Shown here one piece after another: positions 52,361 through 61,534 of a DNA stretch of 64,000 nucleotides (position 1 is its first letter; each line of letters starts with the position of its first letter). The DNA lies in contig JADJXI010000020.1 in assembly GCA_016715905.1 (NCBI GenBank), forward strand, positions 62,001 to 126,000, read 5' to 3'. The position numbers were made by a program, and so were the translations under genes. A model generated the notes under the pieces. The model saw nothing but the letters and a program-made list of their open reading frames with translations. It did not search any database and was not told the DNA's origin. This DNA is from Sphingobacteriaceae bacterium. Lineage in GTDB: Bacteria; Bacteroidota; Bacteroidia; B-17B0; Aurantibacillaceae.

Positions 52361-54796
52361 TTATGCAGTTCTTTTTCTGAATCCTTTTTTAACCTGGTTA
52401 AAATCTAAATAGTAAAGTAATTTTATTGATAACAAATTATCCTGCGGCGAATTTAATGAACTTCTAAAATTGGTGTAATAATCGAATTCCATTTGATTAA
52501 CCCTGCTCAACAAAGCGCTTTTCCAAACAATATTTAATTCACTGCCGGGAGCAAATTGCCAGAAATAAACCACATCAATATTGAACGCATTAAAATTTAC
52601 ATCGTGGTTATTTGAATAATTGCTCACTTGTAATTTGCCATTACTTAATAAAGTATAATACTGCAAATATTTAGCGGTTGACCAATAATGACGCATTCTA
52701 AAAGTAACGGCCATTTTATTATTGAATTTTAAAGCCCCGGAGAAAATGTTACTAACGGTTTGCAGATTTCTTCTTCCAAAGGTAATTGTATCGGTTAAGT
52801 AATTGTAATTAACAAATCCAATGTTGTCATCTTGCAACGTGTTCGAAACCTCATAGATAAATGAAAGCTTGTCGTTTACCCGATAACGAGGTGAAATAGA
52901 AATTGAATTATCCGTACGTAAATTTTCAATAAAGTATTTATAGTTTGCTCTTATGTCTAAGGCAAATTTTTTACGATAGTCACTTGAAATAAATCCACCC
53001 ATATTATAATTGATCGGAAATTCATAATATCTCCCTTGAATACGTGCTTCATAATAATCATAGGTTAGTATGGGCTCAATACCATAATCTATTCCGCAGG
53101 TAAAAAAATGTTTTGTAAAAGTAGTATTGCTATTACCGTACACTCCAAAATTCCAAAAAGCATTTGGATTAAACATGCGTTGATACACTACACGTAAGGT
53201 ATTGTTTAAATTATTTACTTTCCAAAAGGGTTTAAAAATCCGGTAATGTAACACCAACCCGGCTTCTGTATTATTCCTCATATTAAGAATTCCTAAATCA
53301 TTGGGATCAAATTGATCAGAATTTATGGTGTGATAAACATTATAAGTAAATTGTCCTCCGTTTTTTCCCCCTTCAAAATGTGTTTGATAACCGCTATAAG
53401 GAGTTGATTCTCCCGGATTAAAAATATTACTCATAACTCCTTTGCCGCTTATGGTGTACTTGTTGGTTTTTGTATTGAAGCGAAATAAACCACCACTTAC
53501 ATTGGCATCGCGGTAATGCCCTTCGCGTGTTACATTGGTATTAATTAGCGTAACAAAAGAGTTGTTAGGCAAGAATTGATCAAACACTGTGATGTTATAA
53601 TTGGTAAGTGGTGATGTTAATATATTACGGGTGTGTCCGGTACTGTCTTGCAATGTTCCATAGGTGTTATTCGCAACCCCATTAAATATTCCTATCCCCA
53701 GTTTTTTGGCTGTTCTTCCCGAAAATTTTGTGGCATTCAACAATTGGGTTTGAGAAGGATTTTTGATAATTTTTTCATCCGGTTTTTGTTCAGCAAAAAT
53801 TCGGCCGGCATCATAAGGAACACCGCCAACTCTTCTGGAATAAAACAACCCACCTTTATTAAACAATTCTGTTCCTTCTGTAAAAAAAGGTCTTCTTTCC
53901 TGAAACTGTACTTCAAATTGGGTTAGATTGAGCACTTGATTATCGGATTGCACCTGACTGAAATCCGGAACCAGCGTCATATCTAATGTAAACGCATCAT
54001 TGATTCCGTATTTTACATCCATACCACCGCTCATATTATAAGTGAAGTCCTTAATGTCCTTATCCTGATGAGGATAGTGATTCGCAATTCCTGCAACATA
54101 AGGTGTTAAGGAAAGACGAACAGGAGGTTTAATATTTTCGATGCCGGTTAAATCTCCAAATTGTCTAACCAAAGCCGCTATTTTCGGATCAATGGGATTC
54201 CAGAATGAATTTTCACGTTTTCTTCTTATTTTTCTTATAAAATTTATTCCCCAGGTTTGTTGTTCTTTATCTGAAAAACGAATAGCAGAATATGGAATTT
54301 TCATTTCAATATACCATCCGTTTCCGTTAATTTTCACCTCGCTTAACCATACAGCATTCCAATTAAAATCCTGATTGTTCTCGCTATAACGTGCGTCAAT
54401 CTGGGTGCCGGCTGAGGTAACAAAAAAACCAAAGGCATTAATATCGTCGTTATAGGTATCCAAAAAAACACCAAATAATTCGGCATTGGCTTCATTATCC
54501 CTAACGCTTAATTCTTTTAAAATACTATCCGTTGAGGTATCAAAACATTTCGCAAAAATATAAATGGCATCATCATCATAAACCAATTTTACTTCCGTTT
54601 CTAATTCCGATTCCACTCCGGGGTGCAAATCACGTTGTATAAAATTTTTCGCAATATCTACTCCATTCCAACAACTATCTGCATCTAAACCATCAATTTT
54701 TGGAGTTTTATAAATACGTATGGCTTTCAATTCCTTTACCTGAGTATGAGAAATTAATGGCATTAAAATTATACTTATGAAAACGATAAATTTCAC
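52361..54796 (-). CDS. DUF5916 protein with N-terminal CBM9-like domain
   Basis: 811 residues from a GTG start with a signal peptide (MKFIVFISIILMPLISHTQ). Residues about 25-215 are a CBM9-like sugar-binding fold (IYKTPKIDGLDADSCWNG, NAFGFFVTSAGTQIDARYSE, GWYIEMKIPYSAIRFS). The remaining 590 residues are the DUF5916 region, predicted beta-rich with aromatic strands and a C-terminal barrel-like pattern (VYFWQFAPGSELNIVWK). Such proteins are widespread in Bacteroidota and likely outer-membrane or surface proteins; function unknown. The partner on the same strand is the FadL-like gene. Confidence 0.85.
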   Translation of the reverse strand: MKFIVFISIILMPLISHTQVKELKAIRIYKTPKIDGLDADSCWNGVDIAKNFIQRDLHPGVESELETEVKLVYDDDAIYIFAKCFDTSTDSILKELSVRDNEANAELFGVFLDTYNDDINAFGFFVTSAGTQIDARYSENNQDFNWNAVWLSEVKINGNGWYIEMKIPYSAIRFSDKEQQTWGINFIRKIRRKRENSFWNPIDPKIAALVRQFGDLTGIENIKPPVRLSLTPYVAGIANHYPHQDKDIKDFTYNMSGGMDVKYGINDAFTLDMTLVPDFSQVQSDNQVLNLTQFEVQFQERRPFFTEGTELFNKGGLFYSRRVGGVPYDAGRIFAEQKPDEKIIKNPSQTQLLNATKFSGRTAKKLGIGIFNGVANNTYGTLQDSTGHTRNILTSPLTNYNITVFDQFLPNNSFVTLINTNVTREGHYRDANVSGGLFRFNTKTNKYTISGKGVMSNIFNPGESTPYSGYQTHFEGGKNGGQFTYNVYHTINSDQFDPNDLGILNMRNNTEAGLVLHYRIFKPFWKVNNLNNTLRVVYQRMFNPNAFWNFGVYGNSNTTFTKHFFTCGIDYGIEPILTYDYYEARIQGRYYEFPINYNMGGFISSDYRKKFALDIRANYKYFIENLRTDNSISISPRYRVNDKLSFIYEVSNTLQDDNIGFVNYNYLTDTITFGRRNLQTVSNIFSGALKFNNKMAVTFRMRHYWSTAKYLQYYTLLSNGKLQVSNYSNNHDVNFNAFNIDVVYFWQFAPGSELNIVWKSALLSRVNQMEFDYYTNFRSSLNSPQDNLLSIKLLYYLDFNQVKKGFRKRTA

Positions 54797-54925
54797 TCTA
54801 TAAAATTACTTATAGGATTATTAACTTACATCACCCCAAATAGGGGAAAGCGATTTAACAGAATCTAATTCTATTATTGGGTTGTATTTTTTTATACTGT
54901 AAATTATCTTTAACTTGGTATTCCT

Positions 54926-56923
54926 TTGAAAAACGTTATAACAATAGTTAATTTACTTATTTCATTCATGGTTTGTGGTCAAAGTAAAATCGATTCTTTG
55001 ATTTTAAAATCAGCCACCATGAAGGAGGATAGTAATAAAGTGAAAAATTTTATTTTAATTGCCCGAGGATTACTTTATAAGCAACCACCGTTAGCATTAA
55101 AGTATGCTGATACTGCTATCTCAATTGCTAAACAAGTAGCTTATTCACGCGGAGAAGCGAAAGCATTGGTAACAAGAGCCATTTACTTTCGGAATAACGC
55201 CGATTATAAACCCGGATTTGAAGATTTATTTTCGGCTATTAAGATAACAGAAAAAATAAACGACAAAAGAATAACAGCTTACGCTTATAATAATTTAGGA
55301 ATACTTTATAAAAACCAAGGAAATTACACCGAGGCAATAAATGCCTTAAATAAGGCTAAACAAATTTATGGCGAATTAAATGATGATTACGGTGTTGCAA
55401 CTGCAAACAATAATCTTTCTAATGCCTATAGAAGGAACAGTCAATTTGACCTGGCTCTGCAATCCTGTAATGAGGCTTATGTTATTTACGAGAAACTGAA
55501 AAATGTTGATGGATTAATTTCAGCTATAGCAGGTATGGGAGGTATTTATTTAGAGGAAAAGAAAGATTACAAAAAAGCGCTGAATTATTTTAAAAAACAA
55601 GAAAGCCTTATATTACCTGACGACATTGGATCAAAGTCAATCACATATCAGAATATTGCTATTTGCTATTTATTTATGAAAGATTATGTAAATGCAACTA
55701 AGTATTTAAATTTAGCTATTGAGGCCAATAAAAGTTTAGGAAATAAAATATCACGCCGGGATTTATTGGGACTAAATGCCGAATTAAATGAAGCCAAAGG
55801 AAATATTAAAGAGGCTTTAAAGTACTATAAAGAATTTCATTTACTGAGCGACTCACTTTCTAAAATAACTTTTAAAGACGCAACGCTTGAAATGGAAGCA
55901 AAATTTCAAAAAGAACAATCGGAAAAAGAAATTAGCTTACTTTCCAATTTAAACGAATTAAAAGACAAGGAAAATGAGGCTCAAAAAAAACAAATCCAAT
56001 TTAATAAGTTCGTTAATATAGCCGGAATTTTAGTTGCAATTGTCATTGCCTCTTTGGCTCTGTTATTCTATAAAAATTATAAGAAGGCTCAAACCTTAAA
56101 CGCTTTATTAACCGGTCAAAATCACCAAATAGAAGCACAAAAGAAGGAAATAGTAGATAGCATTCAATATGCTCGCCGAATTCAAAATTCCATCCTCCCT
56201 CAAGATGAAGAATTAAAAAAGTGTTTGCCTAATAATTTTGTGATTTATAAACCACGCAATATTGTTAGTGGAGATTTTTATTGGACTTATCATGTTCCCG
56301 AAGTGGGTCCGGCCAAAACCCCATTATCTATCATAGCCATGTGCGATTGTACCGGACACGGAGTGCCCGGTGCCTTTATGAGTTTAATCAGTTATACTTT
56401 ATTAAATCATATTGTTAGACATCCTGACACGAACACACCCGAAACTGTGCTTAACTTTTTATCCAAAGAATTACCTGAGGCCTTGAAGTCGAAAGGACAT
56501 TCAAGAGATTTGCGGGATGGATTAGATATTGCCGTAGCAGAAATTGATTTTCATAATCTAACCTTAAAATGTTCAATGGCACATATACCGGTATACATTT
56601 GTGATGAACAGGGTTTACGATATATCGCTCCGGATAAGCATTCCATTAGTGCCGATAATTATAATCCTGAATTTGAATTTTCATTAAATACAATTAAGCT
56701 GAAAAAAGGGGATAGAATTTATTTTTCTACTGACGGATTTGCGGATCAATTCGGTGGCCCAAAAGGAAAAAAATTGAAGTATAAGCAATTGGAAATATTG
56801 CTCGAACAAACCTACTCACTCCCACTTGCACAACAAAAAAGTAAGCTGGAAACTTTTTTTAATGAATGGAAGGGCATACTGGAACAAGTAGATGATGTAA
56901 CACTTTTGGCCGTTGAGGTTTAA
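54926..56923 (+). CDS. TPR sensor with SpoIIE-type PP2C phosphatase output
   Basis: 665 residues from a TTG start, accepted because a signal peptide follows (MKNVITIVNLLISFMVCGQ). A periplasmic array of about six TPRs (about 30-305, AYNNLGILYKNQGNYTEAI, AYRRNSQFDLALQS) leads to a coiled coil (about 310-362) and one membrane helix (about 365-385). The cytoplasmic part starts with QYARRIQNSILPQ and continues as SpoIIE/PP2C (about 415-665) with CDCTGHGVPGAFMS, STDGFADQFGGPKGKK and the C-terminal EQVDDVTLLAVEV. The TPR part is like the interrupted gene at 30585. Signal and target are unknown. Confidence 0.9.
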   Translation: MKNVITIVNLLISFMVCGQSKIDSLILKSATMKEDSNKVKNFILIARGLLYKQPPLALKYADTAISIAKQVAYSRGEAKALVTRAIYFRNNADYKPGFEDLFSAIKITEKINDKRITAYAYNNLGILYKNQGNYTEAINALNKAKQIYGELNDDYGVATANNNLSNAYRRNSQFDLALQSCNEAYVIYEKLKNVDGLISAIAGMGGIYLEEKKDYKKALNYFKKQESLILPDDIGSKSITYQNIAICYLFMKDYVNATKYLNLAIEANKSLGNKISRRDLLGLNAELNEAKGNIKEALKYYKEFHLLSDSLSKITFKDATLEMEAKFQKEQSEKEISLLSNLNELKDKENEAQKKQIQFNKFVNIAGILVAIVIASLALLFYKNYKKAQTLNALLTGQNHQIEAQKKEIVDSIQYARRIQNSILPQDEELKKCLPNNFVIYKPRNIVSGDFYWTYHVPEVGPAKTPLSIIAMCDCTGHGVPGAFMSLISYTLLNHIVRHPDTNTPETVLNFLSKELPEALKSKGHSRDLRDGLDIAVAEIDFHNLTLKCSMAHIPVYICDEQGLRYIAPDKHSISADNYNPEFEFSLNTIKLKKGDRIYFSTDGFADQFGGPKGKKLKYKQLEILLEQTYSLPLAQQKSKLETFFNEWKGILEQVDDVTLLAVEV

Positions 56924-56965
56924 AAAAATATTTAAAAGCCTGTTATTATTTAATAATTTTACAAC

Positions 56966-57643
56966 ATGCGATTCGATATTATAAGCGCGGTTCCTGATTT
57001 ACTGGAAAGTTATTTTAATCACTCTATATTAAAACGAGCTATAGCTTCGGGTTTGGTTGAAGTTAATTTAATTAATCTACGCGATTATGCCGTTGAGAAT
57101 AAACAAAAACAAATTGATGATTATGCTTTTGGTGGTGGGGCAGGTATGGTGCTCATGATTGAGCCCATTGACAAATGTATTTCAAAATTAAAGAAAGAGC
57201 GTACATACGACGAAATTATTTATATGAGTCCGGATGGGGAATTGCTCAATCAAAAAATGGCGAATCAAATTTCTTTACAAAAAAATATTATTTTGTTATG
57301 CGGCCATTATAAAGGAATTGACGAACGAGTACGCGAACATTTAATTACGCGTGAAGTGAGTATTGGCAATTATGTTTTGAGTGGGGGAGAATTACCTGCT
57401 GCCGTTTTAAGTGATGCAGTAATACGTTTGTTGCCCGGAGTTTTAAATGATGAAACCTCAGCTTTAAGCGATTCCTTTCAGGATAATTTATTGGCTCCGC
57501 CTGTATTTACACGTCCTTCCGAGTACAATGGCTGGAAAGTGCCCGATATACTAATGAGCGGTCATACCTCTAAAATAGAGCAATGGCGACATGAACAAAG
57601 TGTTGAAAGAACCAAAGCAAAACGGCCTGATTTGCTCAAATAG
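56966..57643 (+). CDS. trmD: tRNA (guanine37-N1)-methyltransferase
   Basis: 225 residues of the SPOUT trefoil-knot family. Diagnostic stretches are DDYAFGGGAGMVL, ILLCGHYKGIDERV, SIGNYVLSGGE (SAM knot) and the C-terminal RPSEYNGWKVPDILMSGHTS. The enzyme methylates G37 of tRNAs reading CNN and some other codons, and prevents frameshifts. Length is typical. It is 42 bp after the SpoIIE gene and 75 bp before pntA. No rpsP-rimM neighbours are present here. Confidence 0.96.
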   Translation: MRFDIISAVPDLLESYFNHSILKRAIASGLVEVNLINLRDYAVENKQKQIDDYAFGGGAGMVLMIEPIDKCISKLKKERTYDEIIYMSPDGELLNQKMANQISLQKNIILLCGHYKGIDERVREHLITREVSIGNYVLSGGELPAAVLSDAVIRLLPGVLNDETSALSDSFQDNLLAPPVFTRPSEYNGWKVPDILMSGHTSKIEQWRHEQSVERTKAKRPDLLK

Positions 57644-57718
57644 TCCTAATTCTTTCTTCTTTACCTATTTTTTTTTTCTGAATATTTTTCGTTATTTGTC
57701 TCTTTAAATTTTAAATAT

Positions 57719-59266
57719 ATGAAAGTTGGAATTCCAGCGGAAATTGCGCCTACCGAATTAAGAGTAGCCGCAACTCCAAAAACGGTAAAACGACTCCAAA
57801 AACAGGGTTTTGAAGTTTATATTCAGAAAAATGCCGGCCAAAAAGCCAATTTTTCGGATAAAGAATTTGAAGAAGCCGGAGCAAAAATTGTGAATACCGC
57901 AGCCGAAATTTACGGCAACTCAGATATTGTATTAAAAGTAAAAGAACCTTCGGTTGAAGAGGTAAACATGATGAAACCGGGTTTGGTTTTGTTAAGTTAT
58001 TTGTGGCCTGCACAAAATCAGGACTTACTTAAAAAATTAGCAGAACAAAAAGTAAATGCGGTGGCAATGGATGCCATTCCACGTATTTCCAGAGCACAAA
58101 AAATGGATGTATTGTCTTCAATGGCTAACATCGCTGGATATAGAGCAGTTATCGAAGGCTCGTTTCATTTCGGGAGATTTTTAAACGGACAAATTACAGC
58201 TGCCGGAAAAGTTGAACCCGCAAAAGTTTTAGTTATTGGTGCCGGTGTTGCCGGTTTGGCATCTATTGGTGCCGCCAATTCATTAGGCGCAATAGTTCGT
58301 GCTTTTGATACGCGTAAAGAAGTTGCAGAACAAATTGAATCCATGGGTGCTCAATTTCTTACTGTAGAAATTGAAGAAGATGGAGCAACTGCTTCGGGCT
58401 ACTCAAAAGAAATGAGTAAGGAATTTATTGAAGCGGAAATGAAATTATTTTCTGAGCAAGCCAAAGAAGTTGATATCGTAATTACTACCGCTCAAATTCC
58501 GGGTCGACCTGCTCCGAAATTATGGATGGATTATCATGTGGCTGCGATGAAGCCGGGTTCGGTTATTGTGGATTTAGCTGCTTCTACCGGTGGTAACTGT
58601 GCCTTTACAAAAAATGGAGAAATTTTTACAACTGATAATGGTGTAACCATAGTAGGTAAATTAAGTCAATTACCCAACCAGGCTTCTCAATTATATGGTA
58701 ACAACTTATGCCATCTCTTAGATGATATGGGTAAAGCTGATAAATGGAAAATTGACATGGAAGATGCGGTTGTTTCACGCGCCATGGTAACTTACGATGG
58801 AAAAATTAATTGGCCTCCGGCTCCATTACAAGTTAGTCCAACTGCCGGTGGTGGTGCTAAAAAAGCTGCTCCTCCCACTGCAGAAGAAATAAAAATTTCA
58901 GATGAAGCAAAAGCCAAAAAAACAGCTATTTCTACTTTAATAAGTTTAGCGGTTGTTGGTGGTTTATTGTTATTCGTTGGTGCATTTGCTCCTCCGGCAT
59001 TTATTCAACATTTCACCGTGTTTGTTTTAGCTGTGTTTGTGGGTTGGCAAGTTATTTCTAATGTATCTCACGCTTTGCATACTCCATTAATGGCCGTAAC
59101 CAATGCGATTAGCGGAATCATTATTGTAGGAGGATTATTACAAACTAAAAACGATATCAATAATATCATGACCATTCTTGCATCGGTTGCCATCTTAGTG
59201 GCCAGTATCAATATAGTGGGAGGATTTGTAGTTACTCACCGTATGTTGAAAATGTTCAAGAAATAA
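57719..59266 (+). CDS. pntA: Proton-translocating NAD(P) transhydrogenase, alpha subunit
   Basis: 515 residues, the fused form (dI plus membrane helices) as in E. coli PntA. It opens with MKVGIPAEIAPTELRVAATP, has the NAD-binding loop VIGAGVAGLASIGAANSLGA (near 171) and TTAQIPGRPAPKLW. Three or four helices (about 404-510) follow a Pro/Ala/Lys linker. With PntB it couples NADH to NADPH hydride transfer to proton flow across the inner membrane. pntB starts 42 bp downstream; one transcript is clear. Confidence 0.96.
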   Translation: MKVGIPAEIAPTELRVAATPKTVKRLQKQGFEVYIQKNAGQKANFSDKEFEEAGAKIVNTAAEIYGNSDIVLKVKEPSVEEVNMMKPGLVLLSYLWPAQNQDLLKKLAEQKVNAVAMDAIPRISRAQKMDVLSSMANIAGYRAVIEGSFHFGRFLNGQITAAGKVEPAKVLVIGAGVAGLASIGAANSLGAIVRAFDTRKEVAEQIESMGAQFLTVEIEEDGATASGYSKEMSKEFIEAEMKLFSEQAKEVDIVITTAQIPGRPAPKLWMDYHVAAMKPGSVIVDLAASTGGNCAFTKNGEIFTTDNGVTIVGKLSQLPNQASQLYGNNLCHLLDDMGKADKWKIDMEDAVVSRAMVTYDGKINWPPAPLQVSPTAGGGAKKAAPPTAEEIKISDEAKAKKTAISTLISLAVVGGLLLFVGAFAPPAFIQHFTVFVLAVFVGWQVISNVSHALHTPLMAVTNAISGIIIVGGLLQTKNDINNIMTILASVAILVASINIVGGFVVTHRMLKMFKK

Positions 59267-59308
59267 TTCAGCAAATAAGAAAATAAAAAAAAGATTTAAT
59301 TGAGTTTT

Positions 59309-60706
59309 ATGTTTATAGCAAAAGAAATACAAACAGCAGCTTACTTGTTCGCAAGTATTTTGTTTATTTTAAGTTTAAGTGGACTTTCTTCTCAGGAATC
59401 TGCTAAGCGCGGTGTCATGTATGGTATTGTGGGTATGATTATCGCCATTATTGCAACTGTATTAGGGCAGGGTGTTGAAGGTCACGTTTATATTATGGCA
59501 GCAATTGCAGTTGCTTCAGTAATAGGAATTCTTGTAGCGCGTAAAGTAGAAATGACAGCGATGCCGCAGTTGGTAGCCATCCTGCATAGTTTTGTTGGAT
59601 TAGCTGCCGTATTGGTTGGTATTGGTTCTTATTTAGATCCAGCTACACAACTTTTAACCGGTGCTGCGCATACCATTCACTTGGTTGAAGTTTTTGCAGG
59701 AATATTTATTGGCGCAATAACATTTACCGGTTCAATTATTGCTTGGGGAAAATTAGATGGTAAGGTTCCTTCAAAACCTTGGTCATTCAGCGGTTTGCAA
59801 CTGATGAATTTAATCTTACTCCTTGCTTCTATAGCCATGGGCGTTCTTTTCTGCCAAGCGGAAGGTACAAGTGGTTTACTTTATTTAGGAATTATGACTG
59901 CCATTGCTTCTTTTATCGGTGTTGTTTTAGTAATGGCAATTGGAGGTGGCGATATGCCGGTTGTGGTTTCTATGTTAAACTCTTATTCAGGATGGGCAGC
60001 TGCCGCGGCCGGATTTATGTTAGGGAATGATTTATTAATTGTTACCGGCGCACTAGTAGGTAGTTCCGGTGCAATTCTTTCTATGCATATGTGTGAAGCC
60101 ATGAACCGCTCTTTCTTCTCTGTTATTTTTGCAAGCTCAAGTATGGGACCTAAAGGTGAGAAAAAAGCAATGGAAGGTGAAGTAACTGCATTAAATCACG
60201 AAGAGGTTGCAAGCTTATTAAAAGAAGCAAAATCTGTTGTTATTGTTCCGGGTTATGGTATGGCTGTTGCTAAAGCGCAATATCCAATTTTCGATTTGGT
60301 ACAAACTTTACGCAAGGCCAATAAAAATGTGCGTTTTGCTATTCATCCTGTTGCAGGTCGTTTACCCGGACACATGAATGTGTTATTAGCCGAAGCTAAC
60401 GTGCCGTACGATATAGTTTTAGAAATGGATGAAATTAATGATGATATGCCGGATACCGATGTGGTAATGGTGATTGGTGCAAATGATGTGGTTAATCCAA
60501 GTGCACAAGATGATCCGGCAAGTTCCATTTACGGTATGCCGGTAATTGAAGCCTGGAAAGCAGAAAAAGTAATTATCATGAAGCGCTCTATGTCGGCCGG
60601 TTATTCCGGAGAGGATAATCCTTTATTCTACAAACCAAATTCTGAAATGCTCTATGGTGACGCAAAAGCCAGTGTAGAAAAACTTTTGAGTTTTCTGAAA
60701 AATTAA
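59309..60706 (+). CDS. pntB: Proton-translocating NAD(P) transhydrogenase, beta subunit
   Basis: The start is placed at ATG 59309 (MFIAKEIQTAAYLFA), as in homologues; the TTG at 59300 adds three residues. About nine membrane helices (residues 5-265) carry segments such as HTIHLVEVFAGIFIGAITFTGS and GGGDMPVVVSMLNSYSGWAAA. The C-terminal NADP(H)-binding domain (about 305-465) has VVIVPGYGMAVAKAQYPI and the later VIGANDVVNP. A terminator follows the gene. It forms the functional pair with PntA. Confidence 0.96.
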   Translation: MFIAKEIQTAAYLFASILFILSLSGLSSQESAKRGVMYGIVGMIIAIIATVLGQGVEGHVYIMAAIAVASVIGILVARKVEMTAMPQLVAILHSFVGLAAVLVGIGSYLDPATQLLTGAAHTIHLVEVFAGIFIGAITFTGSIIAWGKLDGKVPSKPWSFSGLQLMNLILLLASIAMGVLFCQAEGTSGLLYLGIMTAIASFIGVVLVMAIGGGDMPVVVSMLNSYSGWAAAAAGFMLGNDLLIVTGALVGSSGAILSMHMCEAMNRSFFSVIFASSSMGPKGEKKAMEGEVTALNHEEVASLLKEAKSVVIVPGYGMAVAKAQYPIFDLVQTLRKANKNVRFAIHPVAGRLPGHMNVLLAEANVPYDIVLEMDEINDDMPDTDVVMVIGANDVVNPSAQDDPASSIYGMPVIEAWKAEKVIIMKRSMSAGYSGEDNPLFYKPNSEMLYGDAKASVEKLLSFLKN

Positions 60707-60726
60707 TTTAATAATAAAGAAATTGA

Positions 60727-60758
60727 AAATGCCCGATGAAGAGTCGGGCATTTTTTTT
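60727..60758 (+). terminator. Rho-independent terminator after pntB
   Basis: The hairpin AATGCCCGA/TCGGGCATT with loop TGAAGAG is followed by eight T residues, 20 bp after the pntB stop. It closes the pntAB unit. Confidence 0.9.
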
Positions 60759-60892
60759 ATATCGAAATAAGGACTCATTCTTTTTGTTGATTTCTTACAA
60801 CAATATTTCCTTTTACTCACAGGTTTGATTTTTCAGCATACTATAAATTATTGCAAGAAATAATTTATTTACTCTCTAATTTTACTTGAGTA

Positions 60893-61435
60893 ATGAGTAA
60901 GATTGAAAAAATAATGAATGTTCCTGATGAAATTATTATGAAAAAGATCTATTTAATCAGGGGACAAAAAGTAATGTTAGATAAAGATTTAGCAGAATTG
61001 TATGGAGTAGCAACAAAAGTATTCAATCAGGCTGTCAAAAGAAACAGGAAACGATTTCCGGAAGATTTTATGTTTGAGCTAACGCAAACAGAGTTCGATG
61101 ACTTGAGGTCACAATCTGTGACCTCAAAAAATGGCAGAGGAGGAAGAAGATATTTACCTTTGGTTTTTACAGAGCATGGAGTGGCGATGCTGTCAAGTAT
61201 ATTGAATAGTGACAAAGCTATTAATATTAATATACAAATAGTAAGAGTTTTTGTAAGAGTAAGGCAAATGCTATTTGACAACGCAGAATTAAGATTGGCA
61301 ATTGATGCGATACGAAGGAAGACGGATAACAATACTAAAAACATAGAACTTGTCTTTCAATATCTGGATGAATTAATTGAGAAGAAAGAAAAAATAAAAC
61401 CACGAAAGCAAATTGGATATAAGGTGTCAAAGTAA
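60893..61435 (+). CDS. ORF6N-domain DNA-binding protein, probably acquired
   Basis: 180 residues. The ORF6N/KilA-N-like domain spans about 15-110 (IYLIRGQKVMLDKDLAELYG, VFNQAVKRNRKRFPEDF, RYLPLVFTEHGVAMLSS), followed by a helical region and a Lys-rich tail. ORF6N proteins occur in phages, mobile elements and Bacteroidota genomes; they are thought to bind DNA. All 15 arginines use AGA, AGG or CGA (5 AGG) and none CGT or CGC, unlike the neighbours, for example trmD. A perfect 11-bp inverted repeat lies in the coding sequence at 61103-61127. A solitary gene between a terminator and the DUF58 gene; transfer is inferred from codon use and family. Confidence 0.88.
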   Translation: MSKIEKIMNVPDEIIMKKIYLIRGQKVMLDKDLAELYGVATKVFNQAVKRNRKRFPEDFMFELTQTEFDDLRSQSVTSKNGRGGRRYLPLVFTEHGVAMLSSILNSDKAININIQIVRVFVRVRQMLFDNAELRLAIDAIRRKTDNNTKNIELVFQYLDELIEKKEKIKPRKQIGYKVSK

Positions 61436-61534
61436 ATTTAATGTCGTTGTTATCACTTTTCATTTTAAATAGATGATGAGCATCAAGATCATCACGTCAA
61501 TCTAAAATTAGCCAAGAAATAGGATTCATTTTTA

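Noticed and set aside
54894..54935. Possible TAnnTTTG box before the TTG start of the TPR/SpoIIE gene
   Set aside because: The nearest sequence has four bases between TA and TTTG, so it does not fit the consensus.
60893..61435. Prophage or integrative element around ORF6N
   Set aside because: No integrase, capsid, replication gene or direct repeats are near; the flanking genes are ordinary.
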